NCBI GenBank assembly: GCA_020746835.1
Contig: JAGPNK010000001.1
Span: 3,162,001-3,226,000 of the forward strand
Direction of reading: 5' to 3'
Length of the DNA stretch: 64,000 bases
Origin: Stachybotrys elegans
Lineage: Eukaryota > Ascomycota > Sordariomycetes > Hypocreales > Stachybotryaceae
Shown: positions 31,905-44,759 of the stretch, in pieces
Position numbering within the stretch: position 1 is the first letter of the stretch
Layout of the letters: every line of letters begins with the position of its first letter
Translations under genes and position numbers: made by a program
The notes under the pieces: model-generated
Told to the model about the DNA's origin: nothing
Databases searched by the model: none
What the model saw: the letters and a program-made list of their open reading frames with translations, nothing else

Positions 31905-34838
31905 TCATAACAAGTCATCCAAGTCATCATCCCATCCTAACTGCTGATATATCGTCTTCTTTGTCTCCTTGCCCTGCTCGTGTCCGTGCTTCTCCAACAC
32001 TGGCGCTCTTGACGCGCTTGCCTTGAAGGGAGTTTCGCAAATTCTGTCTGTTGCTGAGGCCGAGAAATCCAGTTTCCGTACAGGTCTAGTCGGGCTTTCG
32101 AGGTCCGGGAAATAGTCCAGCGCCGCTGCGTCTTGACCTGCGATAGGTGAAGGCGGGATCGCCAAGTCCTCATCGCGGGTTTGGCGGTAGATCCTAGATG
32201 TCGTCGAGGCACGAATTGGTGTTTCGCCGATTGCTTCAAGAGTGGGTGACCCCAGGACCGGTAGCGCATCTACGTGGCTTCTTCGTTGAGTAGTAGAAGG
32301 AACCAGAGTGCCGATGCTCGATGGCGGTATCGTCTCTTCGATGCTCCATTGGTTTGCCTCTGCAAAGGACTCCTGCTTCGTTGATAGCACATCCCTGAAG
32401 CGGACGTTGGTTGGTGTGGCCTTCACAATGGCACTTGACCCGCCTCGAACAGGCTTCCTAGACTCTGCGCGGCGCGTTAGCCAACGAAAATGTATCACGG
32501 ATACCGCGTTGAAACTCACTCTTGCTCGACATGGTTGTTGCCGCTTGGCGTTGAGCCGTCTCCGCGAGCGCCTTTCCAACAACGTCTCTATTGGGCTTCC
32601 TCAAAGCTGAGATGGCATCCTTCAGCTCTGCCTCGACGAGTGCCTTCTTCTTGGCTTTGGCGTCCTCCAATGTTGTCATGCTATGGCTGCGCGACAGGGA
32701 GCCCAGTCTTTGGCCGAGAGTCTCGTCAAGTCCCTTCTGGGCTAGTGTTCCAGGGGTAGAATCACCTCCTTCGCGTTTGATGGCTATTGAAGTCGAGGTA
32801 GCCGAGCGCATAAGTGCAATCATGTTGCTGGGGCCTCTCGACACGCTCCGGCGGTGCTGCTGCTCCGTAGAGAGCGCCCTCTGCAGAGTCCTCGGTGCAT
32901 TAGGCAGAGCTGGCCGTTTCGCCACGGCGCCGGGCTTTTGCTCTCGCTTACTGGATTGACGCTTGACTGTCTTGGCTGCTTTAGGCGGTGCGACAATCAC
33001 CGGGCCTCCGAGTTTCCGGCTAATGCTGTCGCAGAGAACAGGTAAACGAGCAGAGAAGCTGGGTCTGTTAGTCTGGTGACCATAACTCCCAAGTGTATCA
33101 TGACTTACAAAGGCACAATAACATCGACACAAAAGTCCTTGAGAGGTTCAGAAGAAGCCTTCTGCTGAGTTTGACCATCCGCCGTTTGCCCCATCAGCTG
33201 CGAGTCGCCCAGCGACAACTGCTCATCGGTGGCGATGGATTGCCAGATGGTCAGACGGTCTGCGTGTACTTCAAGCAGAACTGGCAAGTTGTGCTTGTTT
33301 CGCTTTCTGGGAGGTGCAGTAACCTGTGTATCTTGAGAGTCCGCCGCACCAGGTAATGCTGGAAGATCAGTATTGCCTGTGTCCTCTGCGGCCTTGAGCG
33401 GTTCCAGGGCCAGGATTTCGAAAATGATGATCATCTGCAACTGCGTCTCCCTGGTGCGAAGCAGGGAAACATGAGACTTGATCTGCTCCTCAGAGATGGG
33501 GGCATCCTCGTCCGCCAATTCGGGCTTGGTCGCGTTCCACCATGCCTTGATCGCCTCGTCTTCGTGCGGGTAGAGACTGTCCTTGCCCAGCTTCATTTTC
33601 TTTGTCTTGCGCTTCTTCTTCCGGCCTTCATCGCTGCTGTCCAACATATGGCTACTTTTGGAGATGGTTTCGGGGATGCTCTGGCGGTACTTTTGGTCGA
33701 TCTGCACTGTTGTGAGAACAAGGCTCTTGAGGAAATCAATGAGGTCCGCCATGTCGAGATCGGCTTCGAGATCCAAGTGGAAAGCTGACCGCGCGCGGGA
33801 GAGAGGCCCTTTGGCGAAATATGCTAATGAGCCCTACAGAGAGTCAGTGGGTTGAAAATCCAAGCATCCGTGCTGCTACCTACCATGGACTTGTAGAGGG
33901 CTTCGAAATACTGAGTCCTGATGCTGTCGAAAATGCTCTGCGCTGTTTGCTGAGGAGATACATCATCTGCTTTTTCAATGCTGGCAGGCAGAGGATCCTG
34001 CGTCTCGCGTGACTTGACCACTGCCTCAAGACCAGTCTCCGAAGACGGCAAGGGCGAGGGGTGTGCTGACTCCAACTTTGGTTTCTTCGCCTCCTCAACG
34101 GGCGGGATGTCATGCAGCACCGAGACCGATTGCGATCTCGCCCTCTTCTTGACCAGTGACTGTATAGCTTCGATGGCGGCTCTCTTCTTCTTCTGTTCGT
34201 TGTGCAGCTGGGGTGTCGTGGTTGCGTTGCAAGAGGCCAGCTCCTGGAGCTCTGTCCTTTTGGGGCGAAGGCGTTCGCGGCATACGGCCGTGGCGTGACT
34301 TGACAGCGACTCGAGGCTTACCCATGACCCGACCCTGCAGACCACGTAGAGCCCCTCGCCATGTCTCTCAATGGCGTATATAGCTCCCTTCGAATCGTAC
34401 CGGGCGATCAGGATGCTCGAGGATGTACCGACGCGACTCTCGAGATCGAGAATCTTGATGTGTGACTCCACGAAGCGACTCGGCGAAAGCTCGTTTTGGG
34501 ACGCGGCGAAATCGATGCAGGAGAGGGAAAGATGTTTGCGGGGCAGCAGCATCAGCGGCTGCAGAACGCGAGGTTGGACGTGTAAGTTGGGAGGATGTGG
34601 CTAGAACACGGTGAGCACGTGCAGAGAGCGACTCGCATTCTTCCACACAACGACGGACCCTGATAGCAATGGACTGCTTGAGCAAGTAGTCCATGGGAGT
34701 GGTGCTGGCCGGCTTGGCATCACGGGCATTGGGAGACGAGACGCCATCGTGGCGATTGAGGCTGGCTTCGGAGCTGGGAGTAAGAATGCCGGATCGAGGA
34801 CGCGACGCGTCTGCGTCTACCGGAACAGAGGTGGACAT
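31905..34838 (-). CDS. SLD3: SLD3 DNA replication initiation regulator
   Basis: Five exons: 34659-34838, 33884-34600, 33109-33833, 32520-33058, 31905-32464; 906 residues, phases consistent. The family core lies in exons 2-3 and includes VQPRVLQPLMLLPRKHL and the Cdc45-binding helical region (DLEADLDMADLIDFLKSLV, then IDQKYRQSIPE). The C-terminal half is disordered and basic with many Ser-Pro or Thr-Pro sites (GSPTLE, PPSPIAG, ESPTRP), as expected for the CDK-phosphorylated part that binds Dpb11, and ends GWDDDLDDLL. Known role: Sld3 recruits Cdc45 to the loaded MCM helicase at origins in S phase. The first intron (34601-34658) has a non-standard GTCCGT donor, chosen because it restores the conserved reading SIAIR-PHPPNL. 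Confidence 0.88.
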
Positions 34839-37356
34839 GGACGAAGACCGATCATGTATCTCGTCAGAAGTTGTGATGTCGACCCGTCATTCCGTTGGAG
34901 AGGGGAGGCAGGGCTATGAGTATGGCGGTTCTGGAAGTGCGAAAAGGCCGAGTCAATACAATCAATCAATGCACAAATATTGTTAATTTGGTACGGTAGG
35001 GATAGATTGATGGCCTGGTGGGGCGAGTCGTGGAAAGACGCGTGAGTCTCCCGCGTCGCCTTTAGAAGGCGTTAGTGGGTTTTACAGCCTTACGTCATGT
35101 TCAAAGGTCAGCCAGCCTGTGGCTGCTCAATTGAATGACCCACGATGGCTTCTTGTCAATCAACACATCGATTGTCATCTGGATAGAGTTTGTCTTATCC
35201 TCACTCGCTTCTTTTTCGATATCAAACACATGTCACTTATGAGACAGGTTCACATCGCCAACTTCACCGGCTACCTATAAACATCAAAGAGCTCAGAAGT
35301 AGTTGACATGCTTCTGTTGACACCACTTCGCAATTCCAATTCGAGCCGTACACTTTGCCGGTCATCGGACTCACGTTTGATTTGGAATTACTAGCAGCTA
35401 GACATCGAGGCATCACCAGCCCGCCACCTGCACGAAAGATAGACGCGAAGATCAGGGAGAACCATTAGTCAAGGAAAAGCCATATCCGCGACATCCAAAA
35501 CACGCCTATCCATATACATCTTGGATCCTTCGGGTCAGGGCAACTGCCGATGCAGCCATGGTAACAAACTCTTGAAAGTGTTGAGACAGTCTCCCGCAAG
35601 TCCCGCCGGAGCAGATCGCCCACTTGTTCACACAGCCCAAACGCCATGAGGCCCTCGGCTACCAGGATGTGATCTGTTTCCTGGGTGTATGCAGGATCTT
35701 GGAGTTCACAGCCGTCCACAGATCACGCCATGTATGGGTGCTTCGGGTGACGGGAGTTGTGCCATCTGGGTTGTCTCACGGTCCGAAGCAGACGGCGGCA
35801 GCGTACGCCTACATAGTCAGCGGATTCCATGCCGTCAGGTCTGCCGAGAACCTCTCAGCTGGCGTACACCTTTGAGCTTGCGGCGATGCCCAGTGAGATT
35901 CATCAGTCCGCCCCCAATGATGCTGGAGGGCGTGTGGCGACTTAGATCAGTCAAGCAGAAGGTGGAGGGTGGCTCGAGTTCGCAATGTACCGAGTGGAGG
36001 GGATTGGGATGCTTGCCTGAGAACCTCGGCCGAGCATCTTTCGACAAACATTCATTTCTCCGATCACAAGAAACGAGGGTCCGTAGATCGCAAAGGTTCT
36101 CTGGGCAGACCAAGCCCGCCAGCCATCCATCTGCGCCAATAGGATTTCTTGGCTGACAGACAACCTGGGCTCATCGGTCATCACCAGAGATCAGGGCTTC
36201 ATTGTATCCCGGCTCCTCGCATGATCTTGGAGAGGACGGCACCAAATCGGCTCGAATACTCACGCCTCCGTCTTCTCTCATCAATACTACTTACGATACG
36301 AAGTAGTAACCTCGCGGTGGGGATTCCTCGCCCCCCAAGTCGCGCCTGCGTCAATGGGTTGGCCCCGTACTGTCGGTAATTCCACGTGAGTAGTTTTGAC
36401 TGGAATGATGGCGTTTGGCACATGGCGCCGTGGCATCACTGGCCACCACTCTGTACCTCCCCACACTCATGCCGTGAGACCAGCACGGCATGTTTAAGGC
36501 GTGTGGCGGAGCGAGGTCCAAGGTCATGATCCTCCGGTCCAGGCCTGAGGAGTGGCATCGGCCTTTTTTCGCCTCCGTTTGTGTCAATCCCTACACCAAT
36601 GGCAGCCTTCTCCGTCACGCCGGATGACACGGCAGATCCCGTTCCTCAAGCGGCTGTGAGGCGATGGAGCCGCTCCTGGCTCGTCACAGACCGAGGGCAT
36701 CGTCACTTTGTCAGGTATCCTGGCCTAGGCAGGTCAAGCGCCTCAGTAGATCAAGAGCATCGCCTAGGGCGTCACCACACACGGCGGTAAGAAGCTGATC
36801 ATCGGGCATTACAGGTAGTCAGCCATTGGCGCCGTGAAGAACTGAAGAACAAGGTTGTGGACGGCTTCAAGAGGAAATTCATTTTCTCTAAGCATCTTTT
36901 GTATCGCTAACTCAATGTTGGTGCTTTGCCCGTAGATCCAATTCCATCTGAACCAACACAACATCCCAAGTGTAGGCGTCCTCAACCCACCCCCTGCTTC
37001 CCCCCAAACGCCAATTAAGCAACAGGCTGCCTCTCATATTACATTATGGGTAGGACCTTGTGTAGTCGCCCACCAAACAAAAAGCACACCTGCACAGCTT
37101 TTGGAAATCCCATCATAATAAAACACCATCCTCACATATGGGTAGACCACATCCCGTGGGTTACCGTGTGTGTATACTGTACAATGTAACCAGGAAACAA
37201 ATCCAACATTCGCTCATCACCTTGTAACCATGTGCGCCGAGAAAAGAAATCATACAAGACATAAAGCCTACTTCAGTAGGACGGCAAAGTAGCCTGGTTG
37301 CGTCGATCACAACGGGATGACGCACGTGGCTCATACTCCCATAAGCAGAGCCACCA
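34839..37356. other. Intergenic, SLD3 promoter to homeobox gene 3' end
   Basis: About 2.5 kb with no supported gene. It includes a short hairpin-forming inverted repeat at 36285-36308. The right part should hold the 3' UTR of the homeobox gene. Confidence 0.5.
36285..36308. repeat. Short inverted repeat
   Basis: Perfect 8-bp arms (TACTACTT and AAGTAGTA) separated by 8 bp. It could form a small hairpin; no function assigned. Confidence 0.6.
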
Positions 37357-39189
37357 CTACTCCTCGGCAAAGGAAAAGTTTGACACGGTCATGTTCATGA
37401 ACTGGACCGGTTGGGGGTTCTGTCCTGGGGACGAATGGGTCGAGTTGGATGCGTCAGACCAGTTGTATTCGGTGTTGCCTCCAGCACAACCGAAGTACGA
37501 GGGGCCCATGTGAGGAGTGTAGATGGGAGTCTCGGGTTGGCTAATGCAACCATGGGAAATGTACCCAGGAACAGAGGTAGGGAGGTTGGGCAGTTCAAAT
37601 TCGCCGGGAAATCTTGCCAGACCGGGAGTTGCCAGCGGCTCATCCGATAGCGACACTTCGTAGGCAGCTTGGATGTTGAAAAGCTGGTCCACAATACCAG
37701 GAGTAGTTGGGGGTGTGCGCAGAGTAGGATCCTGGCTCATCATGTTGGAGGCGGCAAGCTTGGTGTCCAGAGCGAATGGCGTGTTGAGCGTCAAAGCATC
37801 CTCGCTCATTTGGTGGGTTGAAACGAAGGGGGTATTAGGCGTTGGTGGTGAGATGGCATTGCTGAAGTCTCCAAGGCGAGGGGAGCTGTTGAGCTGAAGC
37901 AGACCATCGGCCATGCGCTCGGAGCAGAAAGGGCTGCGCTGGGCAGTCGCGATAGAGGGCTTAGTGATCCTGACAGTGCCATTAGCGGAGGCTACTCGGC
38001 GCATGGAGCCACCGAAGTCGCCTCTTTTGGCAGTCAAGTCGTTGGCTGTCTTGGGGGCAGCCGTCGAGAAGCTGCGGCCGCCGAGTGACAGAGGAGGGGG
38101 GCGCCGGTTCCTGCGAGAGGCAATATCCGTGGCGGGAGGGGACTTGAGCTGCATCTCGGGACTCTCGGAGGCGTCCAGTGATGCGCTGCCAGTGTAGTTG
38201 CTGTCGTAGTTGGTTGTAGGCAGCTGCAGTGATACATCAATAAAATCCTGGCTGTTTCCATAGGCACTGGATGCGAAGGAGGAGCTCAACTCGGAGCGAT
38301 CCTCCTGTCCCAAGAAGAAGCCGGTGGTGTTGAGCAAGTAGTGCGAGCTCTTATCATCAAGGGGCACGATGGACTCGAAATCGGCGCCCAGGTCAGCGGC
38401 ATGATCCGGGGTGCTGCCAGGCACGGAGAGGTAGCCATTGGAGGTTTGAGAGGGCATGGTCATCTGTCTTGGGTATGAGGCGGGGAGTTTGTCGTCCGAT
38501 GAGTCCGGTTCGGAGACTTCATCCGAAGCGCTGGGATGAGGCGACGCATTGCTGCTCGTCTCTGGGCTTTGGGTGGAGTTGGTCTCGTTGTCATCGTTTG
38601 GTGACTGAGCCTCCTCACCACTTAGTTCGCGTGGTGACTGTCGAAGCGTCTTGGGAGGGTTGGGAAATGGCGCGCTGGAAGTAGCTAGGTTATGCTTTCC
38701 CTCGTCATCGTCGTCCGAGTGGCTGGTGCTGGGCTCTCTGCTTTCCTTCTCCTGGCGCTGCTTGGCCTCGTATGCGCGGATATTGTTCTCCTTCTTCTCC
38801 CGAGCACGTCGGTTCTGGAACCAGTTCTGGGATTTGTGTCAGCTCATGGATGTCAGCCAAGGGATAAAACAAGGGTAAAGTACATTGATGCGGGCGTTGT
38901 CAACTCGCATTGACTCGGCCAATGCCTTCTTTGTGCTGCTGTTAGGCTTGTGGTTCTTCTGGAACTCGGCCTCCAAGACCTCCACCTCTTCCTTGGACAA
39001 GCGCGGCTTCGATTCGGTTGACCTCGACAACTGGTGATTATGGAGGATGTGATGCTGGTGCGACTGATAGGCGGCTTCGATAGAATCGGCAAGATAGGCA
39101 GGATAGGTTGGTAGCGGAGTATAAGTGGAGAATGGATCGGCAGCAGCATAACCCCAGGTAGGCCACTGGGCTTGGGTGAATTGCTCCAT
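37357..39189 (-). CDS. Homeobox transcription factor with N-terminal homeodomain
   Basis: Two exons, 38884-39189 and 37357-38826; 591 residues. The homeodomain lies at about residues 58-117: KPRLSKEEVEVLEAEFQKN, KALAESMRVDNARIN, and after the 57-bp intron NWFQNRRAREKKE. The intron falls inside recognition helix 3. The rest is Ser/Pro/Asp-rich and disordered, with an acidic run (SDDDDEG), many SP/TP motifs, RRNRRPPPLSLGGRSFS, and a conserved-looking end. The layout (homeodomain close to the N-terminus, long disordered tail) resembles the Htf1/PAH1 group, which in Magnaporthe and Fusarium controls conidium formation; this is inference from architecture, so no symbol is given. It acts in the nucleus. 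Its upstream side is an unusually long gene-free region, common for fungal developmental regulators. Confidence 0.93.
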
Positions 39190-39973
39190 GATTTGCAGAT
39201 CGATGAACCGTGATGTCAGCGAGTGCTGGGATGTGCTCGGAGCTGAGCGGTATCAAGATTGTTGTTGTGGTGAAGGCCAGATGGTGTAGTTGGATCTGCG
39301 GCCGTGGTTGCAGTGGCAATGGTGTGTGCGTGTATGTGTGTGTGTAAGTGACTGGTGGGAACCGTCTCTGAAGAGATGGGTTGATGCTGAACGAGCGGCA
39401 GAGGTCCTAGGAACCAAAGCGAATGGAAGTGGGCGAGGATATCTGTCTGGGCTCGACAGTGATGAAAGCTGATGGGGGTTGGCGTCTCTCTTTAATCGTT
39501 GCTGGGCTGCTAGGAGAGCAAAGGGCAAGTATGTCTGAACCGAAGGGGCGTGGTGAAGCAAGCGAGCATAATAGCGGGAAGCGAAGAAGGATGTAGAAGC
39601 GTGAGACAAGACTCGCTGAAACTCTGCCCTTCAAGGACGATATTTGCAAAGGGGACCGAGTCCGTTAAGTCTTTTTGAGACGCAAGAACAACCGAGACTG
39701 AAGAACGACTGAAAAAGAGGGACAAGAGAAGCGGAGGGGCGTGGGCAGGACGAGGTAGAAGAAGGGACCACAAGTAACCGTACACAGCCCAACAATCCGT
39801 CTTGACCCGTCATTATGGTCAGTGTGAGATGGCGTGTGGGTTCACCATGCAGGACGGGGGTGACGGAAGGAGTAGTCAGGCCAGACTAGACCAGACCCCT
39901 GGGCCTTGCGCAAGCCTAGAAAGAGATCATGGCTGATTCGCCAGGACAGGGTGTGTGCGTGCGGTAAGGTACA

Positions 39974-40017
39974 TACCTACATGCAGGTAGCTGGAGACGC
40001 ACGTACCTACATGCAGG
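39974..40017. repeat. Direct repeat TACCTACATGCAGG, two copies
   Basis: Identical 14-bp copies at 39974-39987 and 40004-40017, start to start 30 bp, about 0.8 kb upstream of the homeobox start codon. Possible paired binding site; inference only. Confidence 0.65.
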
Positions 40018-40047
40018 ATCAAAGCCAGTGTTGTAGGTCCGCCCAAA

Positions 40048-40110
40048 AGGGGCCCTGGAGGAGGGGAGGGAGGGGAACGAAGGGGGGAGGGGGGAGGGGG
40101 GGAGGGGGGT
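40048..40110 (+). repeat. G-run block, potential G-quadruplex
   Basis: At least eight runs of three or more G within about 60 bp, with single-A loops, on the plus strand (template-side for the leftward homeobox gene). It meets the usual G-quadruplex pattern. Confidence 0.75.
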
Positions 40111-41616
40111 CACAACTGGCGGTAGGGTTTAGGTACCCAGGTCGCGAAGCTGGCATGTAGCCCGGGGCTCTTGGCCTGGTGTTCCCGGCCGGTCGACGAG
40201 GGCGACAGGTACATGACCACGAGTTGGACAAGGTATTGACTGAAGCGCCTCCTTTGGGCGGGGCCGAGATACAGCAGGTACAAGAGTACAGACAGACATG
40301 GGGAGGACAAGATGGGCCAAGCGGAGCCGCTGCCCTGTGGCCCTCGCACCCTCTGCTTCTCTTTCGGGCGAGAGAGGTGGGAGGGGGGCAGCCCCTAAGC
40401 GACTTGGACTGGGCTCTGTTGGTCTTGGGTCAATCTCCCTGCTCGCTCTGCTTGGGTGTGTCTTCCGAGCCTAGGCCCAGTTCATCGCTGGCGTTGCTTT
40501 AGCAGCTGGGTTGGACGGTGGCAGCCAAGCGGAGCGAAACCGAAATAAGAGCAGCGACGCACCAAATCGCACCTCGCTCACATCGACAGCGACAGCACCC
40601 TGGGTGGACTCTACGGTGGGTGGCGGCACTGGACCCGTCGACTCCAGGGTTCCATGGTGGTCGCACCACCAGGCTCCCTCCTCTAGGAGGCTGACGCTTG
40701 GATGGCTTGAGGGCGACGGCTCATCGGCGTTCGGGCGGAAAAGGCTCCCTCGGAGAAGCAGCAAAGCGTGCACATTGACGATTTGAATCCGAGCTCTGGG
40801 CAAGGGCGGGCAGCGACATCGGTAGCATGACGAAGACCAAGGACAGGACAGGACAGAGGAGGGAAGAGGGTTGCCTGCAGAAGAAGAGGAGACTTGTTAG
40901 CCGAAACAGTGCCATCAGAGTGCCCAAAACGAAGCGAGTAGCAAAAGTACGCAGATAAGCCCGGGAGCCCCCAGCTTGAGACACTTGATGCTGCGCAGTG
41001 GGCGAGCGATGGGTGCATACAAGACGGGGAGGCGACAGCCAGAACGAGGGTCAAGCGTATGTGGGCTTGGATGGTCGGTCTAATACAGAGCAGAGGTCAT
41101 CGTCAGTGGCAGCGCAGGTGTGTGTGGTGTAGTGCACAAGGCTGGACCTCGAGGACGCCTTAGTAGGTACCAAGTCACTTGTATACCTACCTAGTTCAAG
41201 GGACCAGCCGATCTGATCACCCTCATAGGTATGTTAGTATGTCACTAAGCTGCCGGAAACTTTACCCAAGTCAGCGAGTGAGTCCATCGCACCTACCTCT
41301 AGAGCGCTTTCCTCTTGCCCTCGACTGTTAGGCGCATCCATTGTTGTTGTGTTGCGACTCAATTGTGGGGATGAACTGACCGCTGATGTAACTCTTCCAG
41401 GGGGTCATCAGCTCCTGCGTCGTCTTCATCCCATCCCACGCCGAATCGCTTGTGCCTGTAGCGCTCAGTAAGGGGGCATCCAGCCCACACATCAGTCAGT
41501 GGCTGTGGGGTGAGGTGGCGGCGCATGCGGATACTGGAGGCAGGCGGCCATAATTGTTGTTATGCGAAGAAGGCACGACGAAGGAACGATGAAGGCACAT
41601 CTACTTCTTCCTTCTC

Positions 41617-41681
41617 AGGTACCTACTTAGTAGGGTACTACCTCTACTACCTGTACTAAGTAGAGTTGTTAGTAGGTACCT
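41617..41681. repeat. Imperfect 65-bp palindrome built on AGGTACCTACT
   Basis: Perfect outer arms AGGTACCTACT (41617-41627) and AGTAGGTACCT (41671-41681); inside, CTACTTAGTAG-like and TACTAAGTAG words pair again. It could extrude as a hairpin. Confidence 0.7.
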
Positions 41682-42470
41682 TACATACATTGCATGTATA
41701 TAGGGCAAGTGCACGGGAGCTAAAGAAACTTCCAATCACCTGCCAGGTGAATCGCGCTCTGCGTGATCATGATGTGATGAGTAGAACCAACGCGTGCCTC
41801 GGATCAGGAGTTTTCGGTTGTGCTGTGCCAACCCTTCTGTCGTCCTCCCTCTTCCCCTCCTCCCTCCCCCTTGCTGGACGGACCCATTTCCAATCACTGA
41901 CTCCGATTGGAAGGGAGAGCAGCATCTAGAAGGGTGAGGGAATCAATCCACAGCAGCCCTGTCCTGTGCGCCTGTGCCCGCGCCTGCTCGTCAGCTACAA
42001 CTACATACAAAGGTAAGACCCGTCACCCCTGCTTGTCCCCCATCATCCCATCCCATCCCATCCACACGCATCCCTGCGGCAGCTTTACGCAAGGGTGTTG
42101 TAATAATGCACATGCGTAAATGCGGTTCCTGGTGATGGGCAGCTCACGTCACTGCTGCCCCACGATTAGCATGAATGTTCTGACCATGGAGAAGAGTTAA
42201 TTGCCAGGGGCACGGCGTCACTGCAGCAAAGAGAAGAAGAAGAAACTCTGTTTTCTTCCTTGGCTCTCCAAACATCGAGAAGATCGAGAACCTCTCGGGT
42301 ACCTATGCGGCCTCGAAGGTATGTAGACTACCAGGCGCGCTGTCCTATTGGTTGCAGGTGTGATGATATTCTGATCATTGTAGCGTTTATTCTAGTACCT
42401 TTTCAGCTTGTCCTGCCTCGTGGCGGCGTGCGCGAGCAAGGCAAAAGGCAGCCAGGCCAGAGCTGGTGGC

Positions 42471-42530
42471 TTTTTTTTCTCTTTCTTTTTTTCTCTTTTT
42501 TTTCCTTTTTTGCCCCCTCCCCTTTAGCCC
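42471..42530 (+). repeat. Poly-T/C tract
   Basis: Nearly uninterrupted pyrimidine run of about 60 bp, mainly T with C spacers. Looks like a promoter-type tract, but no gene can be attached. Confidence 0.7.
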
Positions 42531-44759
42531 AGAGCATACGTGACAGTTCCAACTTTGACCTATGGCAAGGGATTCAATCTACGTTACGAACCGCGGCTCG
42601 AGGATTTTCAAAAATAACGTATCCATGTCGTACGGGGACGGACGGAGCATGCCGTAGCATCATGGAGCTACAAGGCCCAGACTCGTTCGGTGCAGATGCC
42701 CCAGCAAGTCCAGCACTCCCAGCGATGGATGGCTCGGAATGGATCAGAAGCGCAGCGCGTCCGGCCCGAGCCAATCCTGAATTGGCTATGGCGAGGGGTG
42801 AGGTCAGCGGGAGGACCGAACTGGCGCCTGCCTGGCCATTTTCTCCGTCATTCCTCGAGAATCACTTGAGCGGCGACTCTGGCAGAGGTGACGGACCCCA
42901 AACCTTTGCAGCTGATGGACGCCAACCGATGTGGGCTCACCAAAGATATCCCAGTCATTGATCCCATGATATCCCAGCGCCTGCAGAATTTCGAGACCCA
43001 GTCTCCGGCTCTGGCCACAGAACCTCACCGTGTCGGCCCTTTGTTGCATTTGGAGCTCGCTTGCCATTGTCGCTGGCACGGTTCAGAGTGTCTTCTCGCC
43101 TTCTCCTATCCACTCGGCTCACCGCCACCGACCCTCTGTTACACGGCATGCCACAAAAATAAACAGAACATGAGGTATCGGTAGTTCAGCTCGGTGATAA
43201 GGAAGAGACTGAGAAACGTCGTACAGAGTCAGCGTCCCACCGCCAAACAAGTCAAATGGCCACGGGCACAGGCCATAGCTATCGTCGGTTTAGCTCGGTG
43301 CCTCCAAGATGCCATTTCCACATTGCTGATCACTTCGTATAGGACCCTGAATCACGCATCATCCACGCAAAAGAGTAACTGGTTGGAAGAAATCAAGTTT
43401 TTCGCTTCGGCTGATCAACGAGGGACAGGTGAGCCCCCTGCCACTCAGGGAGCTTGCCTTCACCACCATGATCCATCCCAAGATATGCATGGAAGGCTAC
43501 CCGTCAGTGCATCTCCTCCAATACGCTCCTCACCTTATTTCACCGTGCCATGGCATATTCCATGTCCACCTTTTTCGAGGCCCCAGACACCGCGCTCAGC
43601 CCATGTCACCGACGCGGCCTCCTCCCTTTACCGGGTCGCTCGCCTCAAGCATCCCGGTTGAGAGACTGTCGATCTTGCCAGATTTAATTCGATATATGCC
43701 CAATTGTCGGTTCATTGAGCCAAGTTCGCTAGATACACTCAAGGTTTACCCCACCACCATCGCACTTCCCTTGATCCATCCACAACTTGAAATGGCACGC
43801 TTGTCCGGCTTTGCGGCCGGTCGGACAAATGCGCACGCACGTCTCAAGGGTCGTACGGACGCCTTGCTTCTTGCTTGCAGCAGGGCGGCGCGTCGCCTAG
43901 GCCATGGGAGCTCGTCACGCACAGTCCTCTTCCCCGAAAATGGAACATCGCGCCGTCCCCACCACCCTCCAATCCACCACCGTACATAACGGCTGATCTG
44001 GGGCCTTGGTTCTGGACCTCGCGGCGGATGCCCGTTTGGGCGGCATCGTGTACTTGACTTGCCTCTAAGGAACATGGACTCTGATGTGTGTGACGGTGGC
44101 TCACCCCAAGGACTCTAACCGCGGGCACTCTGCCCGGCGCAGGCTTAGACACGACGCAGGACAGGCCATTGGTCCCACCGGCTTTCGTCACTGTACCCAT
44201 GGCGCGTTATCGCGAAGTCACACTCACGGAGGAGGGGGTGCTTACTGGGAAGCGTGGGGTCCCGTTCCCCTCTATGGCTGGTGCGGTTCCGTGCTTCCTT
44301 GAAAGCTCTCATTCATCATGGTCCCCTACACGCCCGGGTACTGCTCCACATGGCCTCCCGCGCAGCTTAGGGGGGCCTGGTCCTAGGCCACCGCACATCT
44401 CCCACGGACAAGATGCAGGCTGTAATTTACCGTCCCGGGTCACTGACCGGCACAACTGAACAGCGTGCCCCGTGCCTGTGCCTGGGCCTGTGCCTGTGGC
44501 TGAAAGGCCTCTGGCACCGGACCTTGCCCGTGTTGTTGGCGCCGTCATTGTTGCTGGGGGTGTGGTCGATCGCGTGGCGAACAGCCCCCCTGCTGGCCGC
44601 ATGCTCTATGTATCACGTCGTCCTTTCTACTCGCCAATGTTGTCATTTCACAGATTGGACATGGCAACGAAGGCAAGAGGTGTGAGGGCGGCCGCTATCC
44701 CCAGGCAGATGAGGGAGATGAATGGCTGCTGCACACCACATCGGCTCCCACTTTGGCGC

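Noticed and set aside
42260..42961. 233-codon plus-strand frame in the gene-free region
   Set aside because: Spans a poly-T/C tract, has no ATG in good context with a promoter-like segment, and no domain or conserved motif is recognisable.
43429..43989. 186-codon plus-strand frame
   Set aside because: Amino acid make-up looks random (His/Pro/Arg-rich), with no recognisable family and no supporting exons.
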